Shown here: in pieces, positions 1 to 8,685 of the stretch
Numbering within the stretch: position 1 is the stretch's first letter
How the letters are laid out: each line of letters begins with the position of its first letter
Source: Clostridia bacterium
GTDB lineage: Bacteria; Bacillota; Clostridia; Oscillospirales; Acutalibacteraceae
DNA: 56,186 bases
Direction of reading: 5' to 3'
Assembly (NCBI GenBank): GCA_017380575.1
Contig: JAFODS010000068.1
Span: forward strand, 1 to 56,186
Program-made: the position numbers and the translations under genes
Notes under the pieces: model-generated
The model's database searches: none
What the model was told of the DNA's origin: nothing
Seen by the model: only the letters and a program-made list of their open reading frames with translations

Positions 1-1
1 A

Positions 2-376
2 CCTGCAGACATAGAGCTTACAGCGATAGCAAGATACGGAAGAGAGTGGACAAAGGATGCACCGTATAAATACACGGTAATTCTTGCAACACCCGAATTC
101 GATGACGAAGTGTATTCAATGAGCCTTGCAGCAACAGAAGGAAAGCAAGGTAGGGTAGTAGCAACGGTAGTAACTGGACTTGATGTAAAGGGCGTACGAT
201 TTGTAATGGACAACAACACCACAACAACGTACTACAAATCAACCGAAGCGGACGGCAAGCTGACCTACAACGGCTATGCATGGATGAATCACGAAGGTGA
301 AAATATCATTATCGTAAAAATACGTGTTAACAATGCATGGCTCAATGCCGGCGAGCTTAACTACAACGCTATCTGA
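2..376 (+). CDS. C-terminal part of an unrecognised protein (5' end outside window)
   Basis: An open frame runs from the window edge to a TGA at 374-376, giving the last 124 residues. Methionines inside it (for example at 110) are not convincing starts, because the frame stays open to the edge and no ribosome binding site precedes them. The segment is rich in Thr, Asn, Tyr and alternating hydrophobic residues, as in beta-sandwich or surface-exposed domains, and has no transmembrane helix. I recognise no catalytic motif. A strong terminator follows 14 bases after the stop, so this ends its transcription unit. Family and function are unknown. Confidence 0.7.
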   Translation, partial: PADIELTAIARYGREWTKDAPYKYTVILATPEFDDEVYSMSLAATEGKQGRVVATVVTGLDVKGVRFVMDNNTTTTYYKSTEADGKLTYNGYAWMNHEGENIIIVKIRVNNAWLNAGELNYNAI

Positions 377-390
377 CAATCTAACACAAA

Positions 391-418
391 AACCTCGGAG
401 ATTTCTCCGAGGTTTTTT
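391..418 (+). terminator. Intrinsic terminator of the partial gene
   Basis: A perfect 10-bp stem (AACCTCGGAG, 391-400, with CTCCGAGGTT, 405-414) with a 4-base loop leads into a run of T. Confidence 0.9.
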
Positions 419-467
419 CTTGCTATATACAGTGAAAAATGATAATATTATAAAAAGGAGTGATAGT

Positions 468-815
468 ATGATTTTAATATGGTATCCGAAATGCACAACC
501 TGTCAGAAAGCGAAAAATTGGCTTGATGATAACGGTTTCGAGGTCGAAACAAGACATATAAAAGAAGAAAACCCGTCCTACGACGAGCTGAAAATGTGGT
601 ATGAAAAAAGTGGTTTACCGCTTAAAAAATTCTTTAACACAAGTGGGTTGCTTTATAAATCTATGCAGCTTAAAGATAAGCTTCCGACAATGAGCGAAGA
701 AGAACAGCTGAAACTGCTTGCAAGTGACGGAATGATCGTTAAACGCCCGATAATCGTTGATGGCGACACTGTTCTTACAGGCTTCCGCGAAAAAGAATGG
801 GAAAAACTAAAATGA
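468..815 (+). CDS. ArsC/Spx/YffB-like thioredoxin-fold protein
   Basis: 115 residues. The start is ATG 468, eight bases after an AAAAAGGAG site; the longer open frame from 324 would run through the preceding terminator and is rejected. Residues 9-12 are C-T-T-C, followed by the Q-K-A segment typical of the ArsC/Spx family, and the C-terminal half carries the family's R-P-I-I-V-D-G motif. Members are either glutathione- or thioredoxin-linked arsenate reductases, or Spx/MgsR-type regulators that bind RNA polymerase alpha. The CxxC is compatible with either, and no arsenic genes are nearby, so an exact role cannot be assigned. It overlaps the downstream AlkD-like gene by 4 bases, suggesting a two-gene stress operon. 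Confidence 0.88.
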   Translation: MILIWYPKCTTCQKAKNWLDDNGFEVETRHIKEENPSYDELKMWYEKSGLPLKKFFNTSGLLYKSMQLKDKLPTMSEEEQLKLLASDGMIVKRPIIVDGDTVLTGFREKEWEKLK

Positions 816-1504
816 CGGATACGGAAAAGTATGTGCGCGAAAAGCTTTTTTCGATGCAGGATTTAAAGTATAAAGAGTTTCATTCGAAGCTTATGCCGAC
901 GGTTGACAGCGACCTCGTTATAGGTGTGCGGACACCTGAGCTTCGTAAGTTTGCGAAAGAGTTTTCAAAGGCGGAGATGGCAGGAGAGTTTCTTAAAACT
1001 TTGCCACATAAATATTATGAAGAAAATAATCTTCACGCGTTTATGATTTCCTCAATGAAGGATTTCGATAAAACGGTTGAAAAGCTGAAAGAATTTTTGC
1101 CGTATGTTGATAACTGGGCGACCTGCGATATGATGCGTCCTGTTGCATTTAAAAAGCATCGTAAAGAATTGCTTTGTGAAATCGAAAGATGGATGAAAAG
1201 CGATAAAGCGTATACAGTTCGATTTGCGATTGAAATGCTGATGGTGCATTTTCTTGAAGAAAATTTTGATGTTTCTTATCCGCAGAAAGTATCAGAAGTA
1301 AAGTCCGATGAATATTACGTTAAGATGATGGTTGCGTGGTATTTCGCAACGGCACTCGCATTTCAATACGAAAAAATCCTTCCTTTTATTGAAAACAAAA
1401 CACTTGATCCGTGGACACATAACAAGGTGATTCAAAAGACAGTCGAAAGCTACCGCATAATACCGGAACAGAAAGAGTATCTGAAAAAACTAAAGATAAA
1501 ATAA
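812..1504 (+). CDS. DNA alkylation repair protein (AlkD-like HEAT-repeat family)
   Basis: 230 residues from ATG 812, which overlaps the stop of the preceding gene as ATGA. ATG 797 is in frame but has a poor upstream site. The protein is all-helical with repeated helical pairs and contains the family signature D-N-W-A-T-C-D near residue 107. The Trp and Asp there correspond to the base-handling residues of AlkD, a glycosylase that excises bulky or cationic 3-methyl- and 7-methyl-purines without base flipping. Length matches the usual 220-240 residues. Translational coupling to the ArsC/Spx-like protein suggests shared expression, perhaps under electrophile or thiol stress (inference). Confidence 0.9.
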   Translation: MTDTEKYVREKLFSMQDLKYKEFHSKLMPTVDSDLVIGVRTPELRKFAKEFSKAEMAGEFLKTLPHKYYEENNLHAFMISSMKDFDKTVEKLKEFLPYVDNWATCDMMRPVAFKKHRKELLCEIERWMKSDKAYTVRFAIEMLMVHFLEENFDVSYPQKVSEVKSDEYYVKMMVAWYFATALAFQYEKILPFIENKTLDPWTHNKVIQKTVESYRIIPEQKEYLKKLKIK

Positions 1505-1650
1505 CCAACGAAAAACCAAGAGCTTGTAATGATTTATGGTACACTAATACCTCTTGACACAATCAGGTTCATCTGATGGAAAGTGATTGGCTTCTGCAAA
1601 CGACTGGTTACTGTTGACATGTTTAATTTTGTTTTGAAAATAACAACCAC

Positions 1651-1679
1651 TTGATTTTTTGATATAATTATAGTATAAT
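1651..1679 (+). promoter_or_regulatory. SigA-type promoter of the cysE-cysS T-box transcript
   Basis: TTGATT (1651-1656), 17-base spacer, TATAAT (1674-1679), placing the transcript start near 1686, just before the first T-box helix. I see no feature in the preceding stretch 1505-1650. Confidence 0.8.
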
Positions 1680-1685
1680 ACATTG

Positions 1686-1922
1686 AAACTAAATGCGATT
1701 ATCGGGAGAAGTAACTCTTGTTCGGTTCAGCAGAGAATGAAGCATTATGGTGAAAGCTTCTTGTTCCGTCTTTTGTGAAATGCACCCGCCAGCACGCAAG
1801 GGGAAAGATATTCAAGTATCCTTGTGCGGAAGCCACCGTTAAAGGGCTAAAAAGTAATAAGTCGGAGTGGAACCGCGGAATACCGCCTCCGTCGCTTTCG
1901 GGCGATGGGGCTTTTTTTATTT
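1686..1922 (+). promoter_or_regulatory. T-box leader with cysteine specifier
   Basis: The canonical T-box element GGAGTGGAACCGCGG lies at 1864-1878. It is followed by a terminator hairpin (about 1885-1911, loop TTTC) with a run of T, which competes with the antiterminator. In stem I an AGTA-type element near 1710 is followed by a loop in which GAA precedes UGC and A (specifier UGC at 1781-1783), a Cys codon. Downstream genes are serine acetyltransferase and cysteinyl-tRNA synthetase, which fits. Uncharged tRNA-Cys should therefore stabilise the antiterminator and switch on both genes. The specifier assignment rests on position and context, not on a folded model. Confidence 0.93.
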
Positions 1923-1961
1923 TCCGTTGTCTTCGACCGCTTTTGAAAGAGAGTTGATTAT

Positions 1962-2603
1962 ATGTTTGAAAGAATGAGGGAAGACATCCGTTGTGTTCTC
2001 GAACGTGACCCTGCGGCACATTCGGCAATTGAAGTTATGCTTCTATATCCCGGATTCAAGGCAGTGCGAAGCCACAGAAAGGCCCATTGGTTTTACAAAA
2101 AGAAGATGTTTTTCATCGCAAGAATGATTTCTCAACGCAACGTAAAAAGAACAGGTATCGAAATTCATCCCGGTGCCGAAATTGGCAGAAGGTTTTTCAT
2201 CGACCACGGAACGGGAATTGTCATCGGTGAAACGACGGTGATTGGCGACGACGTTACAATTTATCAGGGAGTAACCCTTGGCGGTACGGGTAAGGATACC
2301 GGCAAACGTCACCCGACAATCGGCAACAATGTGCTCATCGGTGCAGGCTCAAAGGTGCTCGGTCCCATAACCGTAGGCGACAATACAAACATTGCTGCAG
2401 GTGCTGTTGTGCTTGATAAAATTCCCGAAAATTCAACGGCAGTCGGTGTGCCTGCAAGAGTTGTCCGACGTAACGGAAAACGTGTGCAGGACCTTGATCA
2501 GGTGCATATTCCAGACCCGATTTCACAGGAACTTTGCAAATTACGTGCTGAAATAGACAAACTAAAAAAGAAAGTGGAGGCAGATAACAATGAAAGTATT
2601 TAA
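1962..2603 (+). CDS. cysE: Serine O-acetyltransferase
   Basis: 213 residues. It transfers acetyl from acetyl-CoA to L-serine, giving O-acetylserine, the first step of cysteine synthesis, in the cytoplasm. It is the short form lacking the long N-terminal helical domain of enterobacterial CysE, as in Bacillus. A left-handed beta-helix of hexapeptide repeats spans roughly residues 70-165, with the active-site D-H-G-T-G-I segment (His82) and the G-G-T-G-K turn. The start lies 40 bases past the T-box terminator. Its end overlaps cysS by 14 bases, so the two are translated together. The expected partner O-acetylserine sulfhydrylase is not in this window. Confidence 0.96.
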   Translation: MFERMREDIRCVLERDPAAHSAIEVMLLYPGFKAVRSHRKAHWFYKKKMFFIARMISQRNVKRTGIEIHPGAEIGRRFFIDHGTGIVIGETTVIGDDVTIYQGVTLGGTGKDTGKRHPTIGNNVLIGAGSKVLGPITVGDNTNIAAGAVVLDKIPENSTAVGVPARVVRRNGKRVQDLDQVHIPDPISQELCKLRAEIDKLKKKVEADNNESI

Positions 2604-3981
2604 TACACTCACAAGACAGAAGGAAGAACTTAAAACAATCGAAGAAGGCAAAGTAAAAATCTATGCCTGCGGTCCTACGGTTTATAACTTTATTCATATC
2701 GGTAACGCAAGACCGCTCTGCGTTTTTGACGTGCTTCGCCGTTTCCTTGAGTACACAGGTTACGACGTTCGCTTTGTTCAGAACTTCACGGATATCGACG
2801 ACAAAATCATTAAGCGTGCAAATGAAGAAAATCTTACTTATAAAGAGGTAAGCGAAAAGTATATTGAAGAATTCTGGAAAGATGTTAAGGGTATGAACAT
2901 CCGTGAGGCAACTGTTCACCCGAAGGCAACAGAAAATATTGACGAGATTATTAATATCGTTTCAAGCCTTATCGACAAGGGTTATGCTTACGCTGTTGAC
3001 GGTGATGTTTACTTCAGCCCCAAAAAGTTTGACGAATACGGCAAGCTTTCACATCAGCCTCTTGAAGACCTTGAAGCAGGCGCAAGAATTATGGTTGGTG
3101 AGGTTAAGAAGGAACCGATGGACTTTGCTCTCTGGAAGAGTGCAAAACCGGGTGAGCCGTATTGGGAATCTCCGTGGGGTCACGGCAGACCGGGCTGGCA
3201 TATTGAGTGTTCAGCGATGGTAAGACGTTACCTCGGCAACACAATCGATATCCACTGCGGCGGTCAGGATCTTATCTTCCCGCACCACGAAAACGAAATT
3301 GCACAGAGCGAATGCTGCAACGGTGCATCGTTTGCTAACTACTGGATGCACAACGGTTACATCAACGTTGATAACGTGAAGATGTCAAAATCACTCGGTA
3401 ACTTCTTTACTGTACGTGATGTTGCTGAAAAATACGGCTATGAGCCGATCAGATATCTTATGATTTCTTCTCATTACAGAAGCCCTATCAACTACAGCAC
3501 AGATGTTATCGAGCAGTGCAAGGCTTCACTTACAAGACTTTACACTTGCCGTGACAACCTTGATTTCGCTCTTTCAAATGCTGCTGACGGTGAGGTAAGC
3601 GAAGATATTTCTGCAATGCTCAACAAGCGCCGTGAACAGTTTATTGCAGCTCTTAATGATGACCTCAATACAGCTGATGCTATTTCAGCAGTGTTCGAGC
3701 TTGTACGTGACATTAACTCAAATGTTATTACAGATGCACCTGTAAAGGGTAACTGCGAAGCTGCCGCAAAACTTTTTGACGAGCTTTGTGATGTGCTCGG
3801 TCTTGTTTACGACAGAAAGAAAGAAGACCTTGACAGTGAAGTTGAAGCTCTTATTGCACAGCGTACAGAAGCAAGAAAAAATAAAAATTGGGCTGAGGCT
3901 GACAGAATCCGTGACGAGCTTAAGGCTATGGGTATCGTGCTTGAAGATACGGCTCAGGGCGTTAAATGGCACAGAGAATAA
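2590..3981 (+). CDS. cysS: Cysteinyl-tRNA synthetase
   Basis: 463 residues, the usual length. This class I synthetase charges tRNA-Cys. Visible hallmarks are Cys27 of the zinc site in A-C-G-P-T-V-Y, the HIGH-type motif H-I-G-N-A-R (His36), the W-H-I-E-C-S segment with another zinc ligand, the H-H-E-N-E zinc ligands, and K-M-S-K-S at 264-268. GTGGAGG precedes the ATG. Placement behind a Cys T-box with cysE gives one response to cysteine starvation: more cysteine and more charging enzyme. A bidirectional terminator lies 23 bases after the stop. Confidence 0.98.
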   Translation: MKVFNTLTRQKEELKTIEEGKVKIYACGPTVYNFIHIGNARPLCVFDVLRRFLEYTGYDVRFVQNFTDIDDKIIKRANEENLTYKEVSEKYIEEFWKDVKGMNIREATVHPKATENIDEIINIVSSLIDKGYAYAVDGDVYFSPKKFDEYGKLSHQPLEDLEAGARIMVGEVKKEPMDFALWKSAKPGEPYWESPWGHGRPGWHIECSAMVRRYLGNTIDIHCGGQDLIFPHHENEIAQSECCNGASFANYWMHNGYINVDNVKMSKSLGNFFTVRDVAEKYGYEPIRYLMISSHYRSPINYSTDVIEQCKASLTRLYTCRDNLDFALSNAADGEVSEDISAMLNKRREQFIAALNDDLNTADAISAVFELVRDINSNVITDAPVKGNCEAAAKLFDELCDVLGLVYDRKKEDLDSEVEALIAQRTEARKNKNWAEADRIRDELKAMGIVLEDTAQGVKWHRE

Positions 3982-4003
3982 TATAACTTTTATAAAAAGA
4001 AAA

Positions 4004-4032
4004 AGAGAGTTGTTGCGACAACTCTCTTTTTT
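4004..4032. terminator. Bidirectional terminator between cysS and the GH3 gene
   Basis: A perfect 10-bp stem (AGAGAGTTGT, 4004-4013, with ACAACTCTCT, 4018-4027) and 4-base loop is flanked by A-rich sequence on the left and T on the right, so it can end both convergent transcripts. Confidence 0.9.
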
Positions 4033-4040
4033 GTTCTGCC

Positions 4041-6143
4041 TTATTTAAGGTTAATTTCGATACACTCGTAACCGAGGAGCTTGTTGCTGATTGTGTCGGG
4101 CTGATGTCCGCCGACATAAAGCTTGAGTTCTCCGTCAGGAGTGATTCGTTCACCGTTTTCGTTAACAGCCTTGAGCCAGTAAGTGTCGATATCAAATGTT
4201 ACTGTTGCTGTTTCGTTCTTATCAAGCTCTGCTTTTGCAATACCGCAAAGCTGGAAGTGCGGTGTGTATGTTCTGCTGTCGGTAAACTTCGCGTAAACCT
4301 GAGCTTTTTCAATACCCTTACGGTCACCTGTGTTTGTTATGTCAACGCTTACCTTAACGCTGTCTTCTGTGTTTTCAAGAACCTTTGCATTGCTGTAAGC
4401 AAAGCTTGTGTATGAAAGACCGAAGCCGAAGGGATAAAGTGCATCGCCCTTGATGTAACGGTATGTCTTACCCTGCATACCGTAATCGAGGAAGCTGGGA
4501 AGGTCATGCTTTTCGTCATAGATTGTGACCGGTAATTTACCGCAGGGTGAAAATTCACCTGCAAGGAGATTTGCAATTGCAAGTCCGCCTGTTGAACCGG
4601 GATACCAGGCGTGAAGGATTGCCTTTGCCTTGCTTCTTACCTTTTCACCAACGTCAACTGAGCTGCCGCACATAATAACGACAATAACGTTTTCGCATTC
4701 GTCACAAACTGCTTCTGCAAGCTTCTGCTGGGTTGCGGGAAGAGTAACAAACTTCTTGTCACCGCAAGCTGTGTAATCGTTGTCGTAGCCTGTGTCCTCA
4801 CCCTCGATTGAACAGTCAAGACCGAGTGCAAGAACGGTGATATCAGCCTGTGCTACAGCTGCAACACCGTCGCTGATGAGGTTACCGAAGCCGCTCCAGT
4901 CATTTTCTCTTTCAATACAGTAGTTTGTGCCTTTTTCAACTGTGATGTGTGAATCCTTGAACACACGTCGAATACCGTCCGCAACTGTTATGTACTCTGA
5001 AGCGTAAGCGTTGTAGTTGCCTTCAAGTGCTGTAACAGACATTGAGTTCGGACCTACGACAGCAATCTTCTTCTGTATGTTCTTGTCAAGAGGAAGGAAG
5101 TTGTCCTTATTGTGAAGAAGAACGATACTTTCCTGAGCAGCCTTGAGGTTGAGCTCTCTGTGTTCTTTACAGTCGAGCTTATCGTAGCTGATGTCAGAAT
5201 ACGGTCTTGTTTCTTCAAATTCACCAAGAAGGAAACGGATTGTATAAAGTCTTTCTGCTGCTGCTGTGATATCTTCTTCCGTAACAAGGTCTTCTTCGTA
5301 AGCGTCAATAAGGTGCTGATAAATCTCACCGCAGTTAAGGTCGCAGGAATTCTTAAGCGAAACTGCTGCAGCTTCCGCCTTTGTGTTTACGTACTTATGA
5401 TGCTCATAAATGTCGTTGAGTGCGCCACAGTCAGAAACAAAGTATCCGTCAAAGTTCCAGTTTTTACGGAGAACCTCCTGCATAAGATAGGGGTGTGCAC
5501 AGCAGGGATGTCCGTTTGTGCGGTTGTACGCACCCATAACGCCTGCAACACCGGCTTTGACTGTTTTTTCAAAAGCAGGAAGATATGTTTCGTACATATC
5601 GTGCATTGAAGCGATTGCATCAAAACCGTGACGGTCTTTTTCGGGGCCTGAATGAACAGCATAGTGCTTTGAACAAGCGGTTGCTTTGTAAAATTCGCCT
5701 TCGCCCTGGATACCCTTTACAAAAGAAACACCAAGCTCAGCTGTAAGATACGGGTCCTCACCGAATGTTTCCTGACCTCTGCCCCAACGCGGATCGCGGA
5801 AGATGTTGATATTCGGTGCCCAATATGTGATACCCTTGAAAATATCAAAGTCGTTATACTTAACGTGCTGGTTGTATTTTACACGGCCTTCTGTCGAGAT
5901 AACGTCTGCGATTGTATTAACAAGCTTGGGGTCGAATGTTGCAGCCATAGCGATTGCGTGCGGGAAAACAGTTGCTGTTCCTGAACGTGCAACACCGTGT
6001 GAACCTTCGTTCCACCAGTTGTAAGCTTTGATTCCGAGTCTTTCAATCGGTGCGGATGTATAAAGAAGCTGAGAAATTTTTTCTTCAACTGTCATTTTTG
6101 AAACAAGTTCTTTTGCTTTGATTTTAGCTTCGTTTTTTGTCAT
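4041..6143 (-). CDS. Glycoside hydrolase family 3 (beta-glucosidase or beta-xylosidase)
   Basis: 700 residues, no signal peptide, so cytoplasmic hydrolysis of imported oligosaccharides is likely. The N-terminal (beta/alpha)8 domain has W-W-N-E-G-S-H-G, P-R-W-G-R-G-Q-E-T-F-G-E-D, the K-H-Y substrate-binding motif and the nucleophile in V-S-D-C-G (Asp238). An alpha/beta sandwich follows, then a C-terminal fibronectin-III-like domain from about residue 590. The W-W-N-E and H-S-G-P-E motifs resemble GH3 xylosidases more than classical beta-glucosidases, but specificity cannot be fixed by reading. The start has an AAAGGAG site. A TATAAT-like -10 is seen on the minus strand at 6181-6186 with a poor -35. 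It is a single-gene unit. Confidence 0.93.
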   Translation of the reverse strand: MTKNEAKIKAKELVSKMTVEEKISQLLYTSAPIERLGIKAYNWWNEGSHGVARSGTATVFPHAIAMAATFDPKLVNTIADVISTEGRVKYNQHVKYNDFDIFKGITYWAPNINIFRDPRWGRGQETFGEDPYLTAELGVSFVKGIQGEGEFYKATACSKHYAVHSGPEKDRHGFDAIASMHDMYETYLPAFEKTVKAGVAGVMGAYNRTNGHPCCAHPYLMQEVLRKNWNFDGYFVSDCGALNDIYEHHKYVNTKAEAAAVSLKNSCDLNCGEIYQHLIDAYEEDLVTEEDITAAAERLYTIRFLLGEFEETRPYSDISYDKLDCKEHRELNLKAAQESIVLLHNKDNFLPLDKNIQKKIAVVGPNSMSVTALEGNYNAYASEYITVADGIRRVFKDSHITVEKGTNYCIERENDWSGFGNLISDGVAAVAQADITVLALGLDCSIEGEDTGYDNDYTACGDKKFVTLPATQQKLAEAVCDECENVIVVIMCGSSVDVGEKVRSKAKAILHAWYPGSTGGLAIANLLAGEFSPCGKLPVTIYDEKHDLPSFLDYGMQGKTYRYIKGDALYPFGFGLSYTSFAYSNAKVLENTEDSVKVSVDITNTGDRKGIEKAQVYAKFTDSRTYTPHFQLCGIAKAELDKNETATVTFDIDTYWLKAVNENGERITPDGELKLYVGGHQPDTISNKLLGYECIEINLK

Positions 6144-6222
6144 TTCGTTTCTCCTTTAAAAGCATTTGTATGATTCTAACATTATAAAAAATGTTTTTCA
6201 ACAGATTTTGAGAATAATAAAA

Positions 6223-7086
6223 TTATTTTATAACCTGTTTGCAGTAATTGATGAATTTGTGTGCGGTGGGTGAGAGGGTGTTTTTTGATTTAATAAGAAT
6301 GCCAAGTTCACGGAAAGAATACGGTTCAATCGGCTTTGCAATAAATGAACCGGACATTCCTTTAAGCACCAGCTCGGGCATAATCGAATAACCGAGGCCG
6401 TGGCTTACCATTGAAACAATCGTTGCGTCATCGAGTGCCGTACGGTTGATTAACGGATTGACGTTATTCTGCCTGAGAGTGTTCATAATATCGTAGTCAA
6501 AACCGTAGGTTGGCATAAAAAACGGTTTATTGTTAAAAATAGACACAGGTACAGTTTCTCCGTCAACATTACAGTCGGGCGGCAATACTGCATAAAGTCG
6601 GTCGTTCTGAAGATGAATCCAATCTCCGTGAAGAATATCCTGCTTGCTTGTAAAGCCGAGGTCAATTTCACTGTTTGAAACAAGACGGCAGATTTCGTCA
6701 AGGTTTCCTACATGAAGCTCAAAACGGACTTTCGGAAAATCCTTCTGAAATTTACTTATAACAACAGGAAGCCAATGGTTGGTAACGCTCGCGTATGAGG
6801 CGATTCGGATAACAGCATCGTTGCTTTCCTTAACACTTTTTATTGCTTTTTCGAGTTCGAGTCCCTGTTCTGTAAAATTCTGAATAAGCGGAAGAAGCTC
6901 TTCTCCGTCAGCGGTGAGAGAAACACCTGTCTTTGTTCTTTGAAGAAGAGTGATGCCGATTTCTTTTTCAAGTCGGTTCATCATATGTGTAAGCCCTGCC
7001 TGAGTGTAGCCGAGTTCGTCAGCAGCTTTTGTAAGACTGCCGTATTCGACAGCTTTGAGCAAGGCAAAAAATTTTGAAGATTCCAT
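6223..7086 (-). CDS. LysR-family transcriptional regulator
   Basis: 287 residues, with an N-terminal winged helix-turn-helix (about 1-60, including the A-A-D-E-L-G-Y-T-Q-A-G-L-T recognition region) and a periplasmic-binding-protein-like effector domain (about 90-285). It is divergent from the amino-acid permease with 129 bases between them. That gap holds its own promoter (minus 7123-7151) and an inverted repeat with the LysR T-N11-A signature at 7102-7116. The likely roles are to activate the permease in response to a small ligand and to repress itself. The ligand is unknown. Confidence 0.93.
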   Translation of the reverse strand: MESSKFFALLKAVEYGSLTKAADELGYTQAGLTHMMNRLEKEIGITLLQRTKTGVSLTADGEELLPLIQNFTEQGLELEKAIKSVKESNDAVIRIASYASVTNHWLPVVISKFQKDFPKVRFELHVGNLDEICRLVSNSEIDLGFTSKQDILHGDWIHLQNDRLYAVLPPDCNVDGETVPVSIFNNKPFFMPTYGFDYDIMNTLRQNNVNPLINRTALDDATIVSMVSHGLGYSIMPELVLKGMSGSFIAKPIEPYSFRELGILIKSKNTLSPTAHKFINYCKQVIK

Positions 7087-7101
7087 AGCAGTTCTCCTGA
7101 T

Positions 7102-7116
7102 ATTACAAAATGTAAT
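7102..7116. promoter_or_regulatory. Probable LysR operator (ATTACA-N3-TGTAAT)
   Basis: A perfect inverted repeat, ATTACA (7102-7107), AAA, TGTAAT (7111-7116), contains T-N11-A (T7103, A7115). It overlaps the predicted lysR start region and is centred about 64 bases upstream of the predicted permease start, the classical position of the LysR recognition site. Confidence 0.7.
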
Positions 7117-7122
7117 GTATAT

Positions 7123-7151
7123 ATTATAATATGCAAATTTACAATTTTCAA
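7123..7151 (-). promoter_or_regulatory. Promoter of the lysR gene
   Basis: On the minus strand TTGAAA (7151-7146), 17-base spacer, TATAAT (7128-7123). The operator lies just downstream at the likely start point. Confidence 0.7.
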
Positions 7152-7166
7152 GATATATTTTATAAT
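7138..7166 (+). promoter_or_regulatory. Promoter of the permease gene
   Basis: TTTACA (7138-7143), 17-base spacer, TATAAT (7161-7166); predicted start near 7173. It overlaps the divergent lysR promoter region. Confidence 0.65.
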
Positions 7167-7215
7167 TTAAACTGTTCGATTATAGATTTTTATTAAAAGA
7201 AAGGGGTTTTAAAAA

Positions 7216-8634
7216 ATGGGTACAGAACTTAAGAAAAAGTACGGTCTGATTACTGCTATCTGTATGGTTGTCGGTATTGTTATCGGTAGCGGTGTTTTCT
7301 TCAAGGCACAGGACGTACTTAACTACACTCAGGGTAATATGCCTCTCGGTGTTCTTGCTTGGGTTATCGGCGGTATCGTTATCGTCGTATGTTCCTATAA
7401 CTTCGCAACACTCGCAAACAAGTATGAAAAGGTTAACGGTCTTGTTGACTATGCTGAAGCAACACTCGGTCCGAAATATGCTTATATGCTCGGATGGTTC
7501 ACAACAACAATCTACTATCCCGGTATGACAAGCGTTCTTGCATGGGTTTCAGCACGTTATACACTTGTTTTGTTTGGCTCAAATGATATTACAGGCGGTC
7601 TTTGCCTTGCACTTTCCTGTTTCTATCTTTGTCTGAGCTATGCAATCAATGCACTTTCACCGGTTATTGCAGGTAAGTTCCAGGTTGGTTCAACAGCAGT
7701 CAAGCTTATCCCTCTTGTAATTATGGCTATTGTCGGCACAATTGTTGGTATCGGTAACGGTAACACAGCAGCTGCTTTCCAGACATGGAGTGTAGTTGAG
7801 CAGACAGGTGTCGGTGCTCCTCTTTTTGCAGCGGTTGTTGCAACAGCGTTTGCATACGAAGGCTGGATTATCGCAACTTCAATCAACGCTGAGCTTAAGA
7901 ATTCAAAGAAGAATCTTCCGATTGCTCTTGTTGTAGGTGCATTTATAATTGTTGCGGTTTATATTCTTTATTATATCGGTCTTGCAGGCGGTGCGGAAAT
8001 TTCTGTTCTTCAGGAAAGCGGTGCACCAACAGCTTTCAGAAATATTTTCGGCAACATAGGCGGTAATGCTCTCAACGCTATGATTGTTGTTTCATGTCTT
8101 GGCACTCTCAACGGTCTTATGGTTGCAAGCACACGTAGCCTTTACGCTCTTTCAGCAAGAAATCAGGGACCGAACGTAAAGATGTTCAAGGAAGTAAGCT
8201 CTACGACAAATATGCCGACAAATGCAGCTGTTATGGGTCTTCTTATCTGTGCAGCTTGGCTCTTCTATTTCTACGGTGCGAACCTTTGGGGCAACCCTGA
8301 AACAGGAAAGCCGCTTTTCGGTATTTTCAGCTTTGACTCTTCAGAGCTTCCGATTGTTACAATCTACGCTCTTTATATTCCTATTTTCTTTATGTTTATG
8401 GTTAAACACGGTAAGGAAAATATTTTCAAAAATGTTATTATGCCGCTTGTCGGTATTATTGCATCAGGCTTTATGGTGTTTGCTGCAGTTTATGCACACG
8501 GTATCACAAAGTATCAGGCAGCAAAAGAAGTCGGAGAATTCTCATTCCCTGTTCTTTTCTACCTTATCGTATTCGCAGTTATTATGATTATCGGTTTGTT
8601 CTTCTACAAGAAGGGTAACAACGAAAAAGAATAA
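7216..8634 (+). CDS. Amino acid permease (APC superfamily)
   Basis: 472 residues, about 12 hydrophobic membrane helices. The first helix carries the APC signature V-G-I-V-I-G-S-G-V-F-F near residues 18-28, the unwound substrate-binding segment. A conserved F-A-Y-E-G-W motif lies in helix 6. It resembles SteT/LAT-like exchangers or general amino-acid transporters of Clostridia; the substrate is not readable. AGAAAGGGG lies 10 bases before ATG. It is probably controlled by the divergent LysR regulator and is followed by a strong bidirectional terminator. Confidence 0.92.
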   Translation: MGTELKKKYGLITAICMVVGIVIGSGVFFKAQDVLNYTQGNMPLGVLAWVIGGIVIVVCSYNFATLANKYEKVNGLVDYAEATLGPKYAYMLGWFTTTIYYPGMTSVLAWVSARYTLVLFGSNDITGGLCLALSCFYLCLSYAINALSPVIAGKFQVGSTAVKLIPLVIMAIVGTIVGIGNGNTAAAFQTWSVVEQTGVGAPLFAAVVATAFAYEGWIIATSINAELKNSKKNLPIALVVGAFIIVAVYILYYIGLAGGAEISVLQESGAPTAFRNIFGNIGGNALNAMIVVSCLGTLNGLMVASTRSLYALSARNQGPNVKMFKEVSSTTNMPTNAAVMGLLICAAWLFYFYGANLWGNPETGKPLFGIFSFDSSELPIVTIYALYIPIFFMFMVKHGKENIFKNVIMPLVGIIASGFMVFAAVYAHGITKYQAAKEVGEFSFPVLFYLIVFAVIMIIGLFFYKKGNNEKE

Positions 8635-8642
8635 TTGTATCC

Positions 8643-8681
8643 AAAAAATCAGAGCTGAGTTCGTTTGAACTCAGCTCTTTT
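8643..8681. terminator. Bidirectional terminator, permease / uronate isomerase
   Basis: A perfect 11-bp stem (GAGCTGAGTTC 8652-8662, GAACTCAGCTC 8667-8677) is flanked by A6 on the left and T5 on the right, between convergent genes. Confidence 0.9.
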
Positions 8682-8685
8682 TACG

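Noticed and set aside
2043-2919. Minus-strand frames opposite cysE and cysS
   Set aside because: Shadows of two clear, motif-complete genes.
5112-5609. 165-codon plus-strand frame inside the GH3 gene
   Set aside because: Antisense shadow of a strongly conserved enzyme; composition is Cys/Phe/Val-rich and no start signal exists.
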